DNA from: VAZQ01 sp046733355
Lineage (GTDB): Bacteria; Pseudomonadota; Alphaproteobacteria; Rhizobiales; Xanthobacteraceae
Direction of reading: 5' to 3'
Assembly: GCA_046733355.1 (NCBI GenBank)
Contig: JBKPOZ010000032.1
Location: forward strand, 1 to 64,000
DNA length: 64,000 nt
Shown here: in pieces, positions 32,908-40,559 of the stretch
How positions within the stretch are numbered: position 1 is the first letter of the stretch
Layout: every line of letters begins with the position of its first letter
Notes under the pieces: generated by a model
The model's input: only the letters and a program-made list of their open reading frames with translations
Told to the model about the DNA's origin: nothing
Databases searched by the model: none
Position numbers and translations under genes: made by a program

Positions 32908-34638
32908 TCATTCGGCGGCGGCTTTGCCTTCCAGCAGACTCTCGCCCGGCTGCACGATGGTGAACTCGACCGGACGATCACTGATCTCGATGCCCGATGC
33001 GGTCTGCCGCGCCACAGTGAAACGCGAGGTGGCAAGATCGCCGGGCTCGGGAAAATCCGAGCGGTAATGCGCGCCGCGGGAATTCTCGCGCGCGCGGGCG
33101 GCGCGAGCAATGACCGCGCTGATCTCGCACAACGAGCGCAGATTGAGCCAATCGTGCCAGCTCATATTGAACGCACGCTCGTCCACGGCAATCCCCGTCG
33201 CCAGCAACTCGGCCTCGATTTCCGCAAGCCGCGCGATGGCGCGGTCGAGACCGGCGCGGTCGCGCACCACCCCGACATCGTTCCACATGATGTCGAGGAG
33301 CTTTTCCCGCAGCTCGTTGAGGTCGCCGCGCGGCTTTGTGAAGGGATGCAGCGCGCGCGCCATTTCCGCCTCGAGCGCCGCTTCATCCGGCGGGCGCCAG
33401 CCCGGCTCCGCGGGGAGGCGGCGCGGCATCACGTCGCCCGCAATCCCGCCGAACACCGTCGAATTCGCCACGCCATTGCCGCCCAGTCGGTTGGCGCCAT
33501 GCATGCCGCTCGCATCCTCGCCCGCGACATACAAGCCCGGCATGTTGGTCGAAGTATCCGTCTGGCAGATGACGCCGCCCATGAAATAATGAGCGGTGGG
33601 CACCACCTCGACCAGGCCGCCGGCGAGGTCGAATCCGCAGTCGCGGCAGCGCTGTACCATGCCCTTGAATTCTTTTGCGACCTTGTCCGGGCCAAGATGG
33701 CTCATCTTTAAATAAAGGCCCCCGTGCGGCGTGGTGCGGCCCGCTTTCATCTCCGTATACATCGCGCGGCTGACCACATCGCGTGTGGCGCGCTCCAGCA
33801 TCGGATCGTAATCGCCCATGAAACGGCGCATGCGGCCGTCGAGAAGGTGCCCGCCTGAGCCCCGCAACCCTTCCTCGAGAACCGTGCCGGTCATGCGCGT
33901 GTCGGGCCCGGCGAGCAGGCCCGTGGGATGGAACTGCACCATCTCCATATCGCGCAGCGGCAGCCCGGCGCGGAGCGCCATGGCGATGCCGTCCATGCTC
34001 TTGTCGCCCGAGGGGGTGTGATACCGGTACATCGTCGGCCCGCCGCCAGTGGCGAGCAGTACCGCGCGCGCAGCCACGAGCAGGAATTTGCCGCTGCGGA
34101 CGTCGATCATCAGCACGCCGGCGATGGCGCCGTCGCGCGAAGGAATGAGCGCCACCGCCCGGTGCTCCTCGAGCCGCCGAATGGGACGTGCCCAAACCTG
34201 CTCCATCAGCCGGTTGATGATTTCGATGCCGGTAAGGTCGCCCTTGTGTACCGTGCGGTCGAAGGTCTGGCCGGCGAACGCCTTGCCGTGCAGCGTGCCA
34301 TCCGGGTTCCGGTCGAAGAAGCAGCCGATCTCGTTCTCGAGCTCGCGCACGCGCTCAACCGCGGTGCTCACCAGCGTCCAGGCGAGCTCCTGGTTCGGCA
34401 GCCACTTGCCGCCTTCGATGGTATCCATGAAATGGCGCTCGACGGAGTCGCCTTTATGCAGCGCGACGTTGTAGCCGCCCTGCACCATGCGGGTGCAGCC
34501 GCATTTCCCAAGCAGTCCCTTGCTGGCGATGGTGATGTCGAGCTCGGGATCGGCGGCGCAGGCATGCAGGGCGGCAAACAGGCCGGCGCCGCCCGAGCCG
34601 AGAATGAGAATATCGGTGTTGGTGCGCTCGAGACTCAT
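32908..34638 (-). CDS. Fumarate reductase/succinate dehydrogenase flavoprotein subunit lacking the covalent-FAD histidine
   Basis: The 576-residue flavoprotein has the FAD-binding LILGSGGAGLFAAL, QFHPTGLLAG and EEGLRGSGGHLLDG motifs, an active-site Arg region ATRDVVSRAMYTEM, and VAGEDASGMHGANRLGGNG. In classical SdhA/FrdA the FAD is bound covalently to a His in SHTV-AQGG; here the matching segment reads GCTRMVQGGYN with Cys48. FAD may be non-covalent, which usually lowers succinate oxidation and favours fumarate reduction. It overlaps the cytochrome b gene by four bases. Confidence 0.92.
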   Translation of the reverse strand: MSLERTNTDILILGSGGAGLFAALHACAADPELDITIASKGLLGKCGCTRMVQGGYNVALHKGDSVERHFMDTIEGGKWLPNQELAWTLVSTAVERVRELENEIGCFFDRNPDGTLHGKAFAGQTFDRTVHKGDLTGIEIINRLMEQVWARPIRRLEEHRAVALIPSRDGAIAGVLMIDVRSGKFLLVAARAVLLATGGGPTMYRYHTPSGDKSMDGIAMALRAGLPLRDMEMVQFHPTGLLAGPDTRMTGTVLEEGLRGSGGHLLDGRMRRFMGDYDPMLERATRDVVSRAMYTEMKAGRTTPHGGLYLKMSHLGPDKVAKEFKGMVQRCRDCGFDLAGGLVEVVPTAHYFMGGVICQTDTSTNMPGLYVAGEDASGMHGANRLGGNGVANSTVFGGIAGDVMPRRLPAEPGWRPPDEAALEAEMARALHPFTKPRGDLNELREKLLDIMWNDVGVVRDRAGLDRAIARLAEIEAELLATGIAVDERAFNMSWHDWLNLRSLCEISAVIARAARARENSRGAHYRSDFPEPGDLATSRFTVARQTASGIEISDRPVEFTIVQPGESLLEGKAAAE

Positions 34639-34985
34639 ATCAGAACGCGTGCGAGGAAGATGAAGGCAATGAGCGCCGAGAGCGCCGCCGCTGCGCTCGC
34701 AAGCTCTTTTTGCCGGTCACTCCAGGGCAAATTCTCGACGAGCAGAATGCGGACGCCACCTAACATATGGACAAGCAGCAGGAAAACGAGCCCGCCTTCG
34801 GCAAGCTTGACCCAAACCGCATCGCTCCAGCGCAAAAAGCCTTCGAGGCGCGCTTCGCCCTGGATCGCCAATCCGAGCGCGAGGAAATGGAACGGCAAAA
34901 AGATCGCAAGCGCGATGCCGGAGAGCCGGTGCAGGAGCGCGGCCAGCCACAGCGCGCTGGTGCGGTGCTGCAGATAAACGCTCAA
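34635..34985 (-). CDS. Succinate dehydrogenase/fumarate reductase cytochrome b-type subunit (SdhC-like)
   Basis: A 116-residue membrane anchor with three spans. It has HRLSGIALAIFLPFHFLAL, matching the HRxSG haem/quinone region of SdhC, and HMLGGVRILLVE with a second likely haem His. I place the start at a TTG at 34985 that overlaps the upstream stop (TTGA), because no in-frame ATG lies near and VYLQHRTSALWLA is the normal N-terminal region. It is coupled to both neighbours. Confidence 0.82.
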   Translation of the reverse strand: MSVYLQHRTSALWLAALLHRLSGIALAIFLPFHFLALGLAIQGEARLEGFLRWSDAVWVKLAEGGLVFLLLVHMLGGVRILLVENLPWSDRQKELASAAAALSALIAFIFLARVLI

Positions 34986-35311
34986 GAAAGCACCACTGCG
35001 GCGACCGCGCGCAGCCCGAGTGCCATGAGCAGAACTCCAAACAATGCGGCGAGCCTGCCGGCGTTCCGGTCGCCCATGGGCGACCATTCGGCAAGAATGT
35101 TTCTGATGCCTATGCTCGCGTGGATCGACACTGCAAAAACGAACAGGCCGTAAAAGCAAGCCCAGAGCACGCTGCCGCGGGTGCGTCCCAGAATATCGGC
35201 GGCGGTGAGCCCCCGGCCCATGGCATAGAATATGAGTGCCACATGCACTGCGACGAGCGGCACCATCAGCGCCGCGGTCGCGCGCTGCCACACGTAGAGA
35301 CGCACGTTCAT
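34982..35311 (-). CDS. Second membrane anchor subunit of the fumarate reductase-like complex (SdhD-like)
   Basis: A 109-residue protein with three hydrophobic spans beginning MNVRLYVWQRATAALMVPL. His residues in VAVHVALIFYA and SIHASIGIRNILAEW are candidates for haem b or quinone binding. The ATG at 35311 overlaps the stop of the iron-sulfur subunit gene (ATGA), and its own stop overlaps the next start. It pairs with the following gene to anchor the soluble subunits to the inner membrane. Confidence 0.82.
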   Translation of the reverse strand: MNVRLYVWQRATAALMVPLVAVHVALIFYAMGRGLTAADILGRTRGSVLWACFYGLFVFAVSIHASIGIRNILAEWSPMGDRNAGRLAALFGVLLMALGLRAVAAVVLS

Positions 35312-36042
35312 GGCTTGATCCTGCCGCGCAGATAGGCGGCCGTCGTGCGCCGTTTCAGGCCAGCGATCGAGGCTGTCGGATTGAGCGATTGCGGACAGTG
35401 CTCCTGGCAGGACTGGTGCGAATGGCAAAGATGGCAGCCGCCCGAGGCGGCGACGGCTGCAAGGCGCATCGCATTCCCGGCGTCCCGTTCGTCATTGACG
35501 AGTGTCCAGGCGCGGTTGAGGGCGGCGGGGCCGAGGTACGCCGCATCCCAGCGCACCGTATCGCAGGCCGCATAGCAGATGCCGCAGTTGATGCATTCGA
35601 TGCCGGCGTCCGCAGCCACGCGCGCGGGACTGGTCGGCCGGATCTGCGCGACGGCATCCTGGCGCGTGCGCGACGCTTGGAAGACGCCTTTCGCCTCCTG
35701 CCATTTCTCAAAGAAAGGCTGCATGTCCGTTGCCAGGTCCTTGATAACCGGCAGGTTCTCGAGCGGGCCGATCTGCAGGCGCCCGGCTTTGGCGACCTTC
35801 GAAACATGCGTGCGGCACGTCCAGCGGGGACGGCCATTCACGGTCATGGCGCAGGAGCCGCACATGCCCACCCGGCATGCGAACCTGTAAGCGAGCGTCG
35901 GATCGAGGTGGCGCTGCACGAAAGTGACCACGTCGAGCACGGTCTGATTTTCGCGCCGCGGCACGCGATAGATCCGGTAGGTCCCGTTTTTGCCGCCGCG
36001 CCAGAGGGCGACCGTCAGCTCGTTTTCTTTTTTATCGGCCAT
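35308..36042 (-). CDS. Fumarate reductase/succinate dehydrogenase iron-sulfur subunit
   Basis: The 244-residue electron-transfer subunit. The [2Fe-2S] ligands are in CRVGMCGSC plus Cys76, the [4Fe-4S] ligands in CINCGICYAAC (150-160), and the [3Fe-4S] ligands in CHSHQSCQEHCPQ (206-216). It is first in the operon order iron-sulfur, anchor, anchor, flavoprotein, fumarase alpha, fumarase beta. It is a variant complex rather than the housekeeping sdhCDAB of alphaproteobacteria, judged by gene order. Confidence 0.93.
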   Translation of the reverse strand: MADKKENELTVALWRGGKNGTYRIYRVPRRENQTVLDVVTFVQRHLDPTLAYRFACRVGMCGSCAMTVNGRPRWTCRTHVSKVAKAGRLQIGPLENLPVIKDLATDMQPFFEKWQEAKGVFQASRTRQDAVAQIRPTSPARVAADAGIECINCGICYAACDTVRWDAAYLGPAALNRAWTLVNDERDAGNAMRLAAVAASGGCHLCHSHQSCQEHCPQSLNPTASIAGLKRRTTAAYLRGRIKP

Positions 36043-36174
36043 TAGATCCCGATCTTAGAGCATTCAATATGATGCCGCAGCCTCACTTCGCTCCCTGCCC
36101 CTGAAAGGCGCGGGCTCGTGGGATGTCGCGTAACCGCGCCGAAACAGGGGACGGGCACGACTATCGTGACGCTT

Positions 36175-36312
36175 GTAGGGGCGGGTTTCAAACCCACCCT
36201 GTTTCGCAATGTTGATCCGCAAAATATTGTGGCCCAGGATTGCGCGTCGCGCACGCAAGCCAAGATGATTCGCCTCAATGCGGAGAAAGGGCGGGTTTGA
36301 AACCCGCCCCCA
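36175..36312. repeat. GTAGGGGCGGGTTTCAAACCC inverted repeat pair
   Basis: GTAGGGGCGGGTTTCAAACC (then CACCC) and GGGCGGGTTTGAAACCCGCC (then CC) flank about 90 bases. This is a REP-type pair in the 302-base gap 36043-36344 upstream of the fumarate reductase operon. I see no gene in that gap; it should contain the operon's promoter. Confidence 0.85.
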
Positions 36313-36344
36313 CAAGGCTCGCGCAGCGTGAGTGATGCCCAATC

Positions 36345-36731
36345 CTATTTAGTGGTGGTGCTCTCGTCATAGTAGTGGATTTCATAGAGCAGGCAGCCCT
36401 GCTCGGATTTGAACGGGCCATGCAGCACCCCGGGGGGCCGGCAGGCATAGGTCGGGCCCTCGAACTTCTCTCCGCCTTCGCCGTGCTCGTCATTACCCAC
36501 AACCAGGTCGCCGGAGATCAGATAGACCTCTTCCCAATGATCATGCACGAAAGGGGAGGTGGTGAAGGCGCCGGGTGCGATGCGCAACAGCCGTGTCCGG
36601 CTGCCGGACTTGCGGCTCTCGTCGATATCGCTCGCCAGGACTTTTTGCTTAATCCCGGGAGGATATCCGGGCGGAGACGCCCAGCCGGAAGTGAGATCGA
36701 TGCGTGTGAATTCGAGGTGCGGCTTGTTCAT
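36345..36731 (-). CDS. Cupin domain protein
   Basis: A 128-residue single-cupin protein. Motif 1 is around FVHDHWEEVYLISGDLVVG (two His and a Glu for metal) and motif 2 around CRPPGVLHGPFKSEQGC. Family members are metal-binding dioxygenases, isomerases or anti-sigma-like sensors; no specific function is evident. The ATG at 36731 begins MNKPHLEFTRIDL; the longer frame overlaps the divergent SDR gene. It is divergently arranged with the SDR/acyl-CoA dehydrogenase set. Confidence 0.82.
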   Translation of the reverse strand: MNKPHLEFTRIDLTSGWASPPGYPPGIKQKVLASDIDESRKSGSRTRLLRIAPGAFTTSPFVHDHWEEVYLISGDLVVGNDEHGEGGEKFEGPTYACRPPGVLHGPFKSEQGCLLYEIHYYDESTTTK

Positions 36732-36839
36732 GTCATGGGCTCGTGGTGCGCGCTGCAAGCTAGCAGGTGAGCAAGCCGCCTTGAAGCTCCGCCGCCAGAT
36801 GGGATGAAATCGGCATTGATCCATGTGCAGGAGGTAGGA

Positions 36840-37613
36840 ATGGAGCACAGCTTCCATGGCAAACGCGCACTGGTAACGGGCAGCTCGTCTGGAATCGGGT
36901 TTGAGGCGGCGCTGATGCTGGCGCAGGCCGGAGTGGCGCATGTCGTGCTCAACGGGCGCAAGGCCGAGCGCGGCGAAAGCGCCGCTCGTGTCATCAATGA
37001 GCGCGCAACCGGGGCAAAGCTGTCGTTTGTTACCGCCGATGTGTCGACGGCTGCAGGCGCCTGTTCATTGATCCAAGAGGCGGCACAGCATCTCGGCGGC
37101 GCGATCGACATTCTCGTCACCTGCGCGGGTGGCGATCACAACCCGCGACTCTTTCGCGACTATTCCCCCGACGAGATTGAGTCTGTGGTGCGGCACTGGC
37201 TTTTGAGCACCCTCTACTGCTGCCACTATGCGCTGCCGTTCATGCCGGAGGGGAGCGCGATCGTGAACGTTGCCTCCGATGCCGCCAAAGTGCCGACGCC
37301 TGGAGAGTCGGTGATTGGCGCGGCCATGGCGGGAATTGCGATGTTTTCCCGCACCTTCTCCATGGAAGCGAAACGCCAGAAGATCCGCGTCAATGTCGTC
37401 ACCCCCTCGCTCGTGCAAAACACGCTCACCCACGACCGGCTCATGGCGGATCGGTTCAGCGGGAAACTATTTGAGAAGGCGATCGAGCGCGCACATTTGG
37501 GCGTGCCCGAGCCAGCCGACGTTGCCGCCGTCATTCTGTTCCTCCTGGGCTCGCAATCGGCGAAGCTCACCGGCCAGGTGATCAGCGTGAACGGCGGCAT
37601 ATCTGCAGGTTGA
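36840..37613 (+). CDS. SDR family protein with degenerate catalytic motif
   Basis: A 257-residue Rossmann-fold protein starting MEHSFHGKRALVTGSSSGIG, with a perfect AGGAGGTAGGA site before the ATG at 36840. The cofactor loop GSSSGIG is normal, and Ser146 in VNVASDAAK fits the catalytic Ser. At the YxxxK position the sequence reads IGAAM (Ile159, Met163), so Tyr and Lys are both missing. The C-terminal LTGQVISVNGGISAG is typical. It is immediately upstream of the acyl-CoA dehydrogenase gene. Confidence 0.88.
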   Translation: MEHSFHGKRALVTGSSSGIGFEAALMLAQAGVAHVVLNGRKAERGESAARVINERATGAKLSFVTADVSTAAGACSLIQEAAQHLGGAIDILVTCAGGDHNPRLFRDYSPDEIESVVRHWLLSTLYCCHYALPFMPEGSAIVNVASDAAKVPTPGESVIGAAMAGIAMFSRTFSMEAKRQKIRVNVVTPSLVQNTLTHDRLMADRFSGKLFEKAIERAHLGVPEPADVAAVILFLLGSQSAKLTGQVISVNGGISAG

Positions 37614-37618
37614 AAGCG

Positions 37619-38785
37619 ATGGATCTTTGTCTCACCGCCGAGCAGGAGCAGATCCGCGATTCCATCCGCAAGCTCTGCGGTCCGTTCGATGCTGGCTATT
37701 GGCTCGAGAAGGATCGCACCGGGGAATTTCCGCACGACTTTCATGCAGCGGTTGCCGCGGCGGGGTGGCTCGGCATTGCCATGCCCGAGGCCTATGGCGG
37801 CTCCGGTCTCGGCATTACCGAGGCTGCGGTCATGATGCAGGCAATTGCCGAATCCGGCGCTGCGATGAGCGGCGCTTCGGCGGTGCACATGAACATCTTC
37901 GGCCTGCAGCCGGTGGTCGTATTCGGCACCGACGAGCAGAAGCGGCGCATGCTCCCGCCGCTCATTGCCGGGAAGGACAAGGCCTGCTTCGCCGTTACCG
38001 AGCCGGAAGCGGGGCTCGACACCACGGCGATCAAGCTGCGCGCCGACCGGGAAGGCGATCATTACGTCCTTTCCGGACAGAAAATCTGGATCTCGACCGC
38101 GCAGGTCGCAAACAAAGTGCTGGTGCTGGCGCGCACCACGCCGCTCGAGGCAGTGAAACGCCGCACCGAGGGGCTCACGCTCTTCTACACCGATCTGGAT
38201 CGCACGCGCGTGAGCGTCCGCGCCATCGCCAAGATGGGCCGTGATGCGGTCGATTCAAACGAGCTGTTCTTCGACGACCTGCGCGTGCCGGTTGCCGACC
38301 GCATTGGCGCCGAGGGCGAGGGGTTTCGTGCCATTCTCGACGGCATGAATCCGGAGCGCATCCTCATTGCCGCCGAAGCGGTGGGCATCGGCCGCACTGC
38401 TTTGCACAGCGCGGCGCGCTATGCGCGCGAGCGCAAGGTATTTCGGCGGCCCATCGGTCAAAACCAGGGCATCGCGCATCCGCTTGCGCACGCGTGGGCG
38501 TCGCTCGAAGCAGCCAACCTCATGATGCTGAAAGCCGCCGCGCTCTACGACCGCAAGCGCGACTGCGGCATCGAGGCGAATGCCGCAAAATATCTTGCCG
38601 CCGAGGCGGCGTTTCATGCATGCGAGACTGCGGTCATGACCCACGGCGGCATGGGTTATGCCAGGGAATTCCACGTGGAGCGCTATTTGCGCGAGATCAT
38701 GATTGCGCGCATCGCCCCTATTACCCCGCACATGATCCTCAATTTCATTGCCGAGAAGGCGCTTGGCCTGCCCAAGTCTTACTAG
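37619..38785 (+). CDS. Acyl-CoA dehydrogenase
   Basis: A 388-residue FAD enzyme that introduces an alpha-beta double bond into acyl-CoA. It has GWLGIAMPEAYGGSGLG, CFAVTEPEAGLDTTAI, YVLSGQKIWIST, FFDDLRVPVADR and the C-terminal MTHGGMGYAREFHVERYLRE split around the FAD site. I prefer the ATG at 37619, nine bases after AGG, over a TTG at 37610 that overlaps the upstream stop. The catalytic Glu cannot be fixed with certainty. It is followed by a thioesterase, consistent with an acyl-CoA breakdown unit. Confidence 0.93.
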   Translation: MDLCLTAEQEQIRDSIRKLCGPFDAGYWLEKDRTGEFPHDFHAAVAAAGWLGIAMPEAYGGSGLGITEAAVMMQAIAESGAAMSGASAVHMNIFGLQPVVVFGTDEQKRRMLPPLIAGKDKACFAVTEPEAGLDTTAIKLRADREGDHYVLSGQKIWISTAQVANKVLVLARTTPLEAVKRRTEGLTLFYTDLDRTRVSVRAIAKMGRDAVDSNELFFDDLRVPVADRIGAEGEGFRAILDGMNPERILIAAEAVGIGRTALHSAARYARERKVFRRPIGQNQGIAHPLAHAWASLEAANLMMLKAAALYDRKRDCGIEANAAKYLAAEAAFHACETAVMTHGGMGYAREFHVERYLREIMIARIAPITPHMILNFIAEKALGLPKSY

Positions 38786-38794
38786 GAGCGCGGT

Positions 38795-39223
38795 ATGGAA
38801 AGGGACAAAGCGGCGACCCATCCATCGAACGGACCGCCCGACTGGGAGCCCGCGATCCGCGCCGTTGCCATGCCGGCCGACGCCAACCCGTTCGGCGACA
38901 TTTTTGGCGGCTGGTTGTTGTCGCAAATGGATCTCGCGGGCGGCACTGTCGCGGCGCGTCGCGCCAAGGGGAGGACGGCCACCATCGCCGTTACGGGCAT
39001 GAGCTTTCATCGTCCCGTCCTGATCGGCGACGAGGTGACGTGCTATGCGCAAATCATTCGCGTGGGCACGACGTCGATCACCGTTAAAGTGGAGAGCTGG
39101 GTGCGCCGCGGCACCGGGCAGAAGCAGATTGCGGTCACCGAGGGCATTTTCACGTATGTGGCGGTGGGCAGCGATCGCAGGCCGCGCGCGGTGCCGGCCG
39201 AGGGTCCCATCCCGGATGCCTAG
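38795..39223 (+). CDS. Acyl-CoA thioesterase, YciA-like hot-dog protein
   Basis: A 142-residue hot-dog thioesterase. The family signature is clear: PADANPFGDIFGGWLLSQMD with the catalytic Asp, then FHRPVLIGDEVTCYAQIIRVG. It hydrolyses acyl-CoA to free acid and CoA in the cytoplasm. It lies nine bases after the acyl-CoA dehydrogenase gene. Its last 74 bases overlap, on the other strand, the 3' end of the VanZ-like gene. Confidence 0.92.
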   Translation: MERDKAATHPSNGPPDWEPAIRAVAMPADANPFGDIFGGWLLSQMDLAGGTVAARRAKGRTATIAVTGMSFHRPVLIGDEVTCYAQIIRVGTTSITVKVESWVRRGTGQKQIAVTEGIFTYVAVGSDRRPRAVPAEGPIPDA

Positions 39224-39611
39224 GCTTTTGCTTAAGAGGACGGACGCCCTCCTGTTCAGACGGAGCAGGACGCGTGATAGAGCGAATCCTTTGAAGAATA
39301 TGCACCAGCGAAATCCCTACGATTGTCGCACACGCATCGACCAGAAAATCGCTCACGCGCGCGTGTGGGCCTGGAACCCAGACCTGCATCAGCTCGAGCC
39401 CGCCGCAAAACGCGACACCGGCGATATAGATGCTCACTCGCGCCTCCGGCCATTGCGCTCCGAACACCATCCCGCAGGCGAGAAACCAAAACAGATGCTC
39501 GAACAGCTGCGAAAGGCCGGTGACCGGCCGAAACGCTGGCGGAAGCACGCTCATGATGATCGCCGCGCCCGGAATGAGCCAAGCGCAAGCGCGCAAGATC
39601 ACGTATTTCAC
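39150..39611 (-). CDS. VanZ-like family membrane protein
   Basis: A 153-residue protein with three to four hydrophobic spans and the VanZ-type segments HLFWFLACGMVFGAQWP and GGLELMQVWVPGPHARVSDFLVDACATIVG (split for length), where the E-x-x-Q and DxxxDxxG-like residues are conserved in the family. VanZ-like proteins have loosely defined roles in envelope function. The C-terminal 40 residues are hydrophilic and lie in the overlap with the thioesterase gene, so the true functional part may be shorter. Confidence 0.78.
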   Translation of the reverse strand: MKYVILRACAWLIPGAAIIMSVLPPAFRPVTGLSQLFEHLFWFLACGMVFGAQWPEARVSIYIAGVAFCGGLELMQVWVPGPHARVSDFLVDACATIVGISLVHILQRIRSITRPAPSEQEGVRPLKQKPRHPGWDPRPAPRAACDRCPPPHT

Positions 39612-39798
39612 GAAATGCTGCTGAGTGCGATGATCGTACCAATCGGGTCTTAGATGGGGGAGCAGCGCCTTTCAAGCCGCCGCGGAAATAGAGGTTAGCC
39701 GATGAAACATCTGACCGGGCCGCACCGAATCGACTATTCACGTATGGTATCCTCATGTATCGAGGCGGGCTCATTCCGGAGAGCCGATCCTGATTTCC

Positions 39799-40362
39799 AT
39801 GTGGCTCGCGACACGGTCTTTCTTGCATAATCCATTCGGAGAATTGGCGCATAGCTCGCTGGGGCCGTGGCTCGTGTTCGCGGCGCATACAGGCTTGAGT
39901 GCGGCCGCGCTCGTGTTCATCTTTGTTCTTGTTGTCACGCTGCTCTTCTCATTCCTGCTCCTGTGCGCAGGCGATCCGCGGAGAATGGTCGCAACCGTGC
40001 TGTTTCTCGGCCCTGTCGCTGCCTTTTATGCGGCGCTGCACGTTGGCGGGCTGGTGGCGCTGCTTGGCTGGCCGATGCTCTGGGTCCTGCAGCACGTCTT
40101 TGGCGTGAGCTCCGATGCAGTGCGCTGGACTGCCTCCATCATGAGCATCAACTACGCCTCGCTGGGGCTGGTGAGCATTGCAGCCGTGGCTCTCGTAATT
40201 GTTGCAATGGGTCAGGGGATCTGGAAACGGCAGCACGCGTTGCAGGCAGCGCGCGGGAAGGCACGGCTCGCCTGGCCCTCGTCGTCCGGCCAGTCCAAGG
40301 CAAAACGGCCGACACCCACACAGCATCCGTTGCCCGAGCAAGTTATCATCGCATCGCAATGA
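39799..40362 (+). CDS. Membrane protein of unknown function
   Basis: A 187-residue protein with about four hydrophobic spans (near 24-40, 42-56, 63-86 and 117-140) and a basic C-terminal tail. I recognise no family. Its stop overlaps the start of a small membrane protein gene (ATGA), and that gene in turn overlaps gmd by eight bases, so all three are probably co-transcribed. The gap 39612-39798 before it shows no feature. Confidence 0.62.
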   Translation: MWLATRSFLHNPFGELAHSSLGPWLVFAAHTGLSAAALVFIFVLVVTLLFSFLLLCAGDPRRMVATVLFLGPVAAFYAALHVGGLVALLGWPMLWVLQHVFGVSSDAVRWTASIMSINYASLGLVSIAAVALVIVAMGQGIWKRQHALQAARGKARLAWPSSSGQSKAKRPTPTQHPLPEQVIIASQ

Positions 40363-40559
40363 TCGCCGGGCCATTGTTCGCCGCCGCGATTCTGCTCGCA
40401 GGCCTGCTCCTCGCCCGCGAACAGCGCAGCCTGTTGCCGCTCGTTTGCTCGGCAGTCTCGGCAGCGGCACTGTTTGCGGTCATTTATGGAATTGGCCAGC
40501 TGCTCGGCGCGCTCGTCGATACGTTCATCGACAAGATGCATTTCGCCGATCATGCCTGA
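40359..40559 (+). CDS. Small membrane protein of unknown function
   Basis: A 66-residue protein, MIAGPLFAAAILLAGLLLA at the N-terminus and a second hydrophobic stretch around LVCSAVSAAALFAVIYGIG, so two spans. Start and stop overlap both neighbours (ATGA upstream, eight bases with gmd downstream). Coding is supported by these overlaps; function is unknown. Confidence 0.6.
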   Translation: MIAGPLFAAAILLAGLLLAREQRSLLPLVCSAVSAAALFAVIYGIGQLLGALVDTFIDKMHFADHA

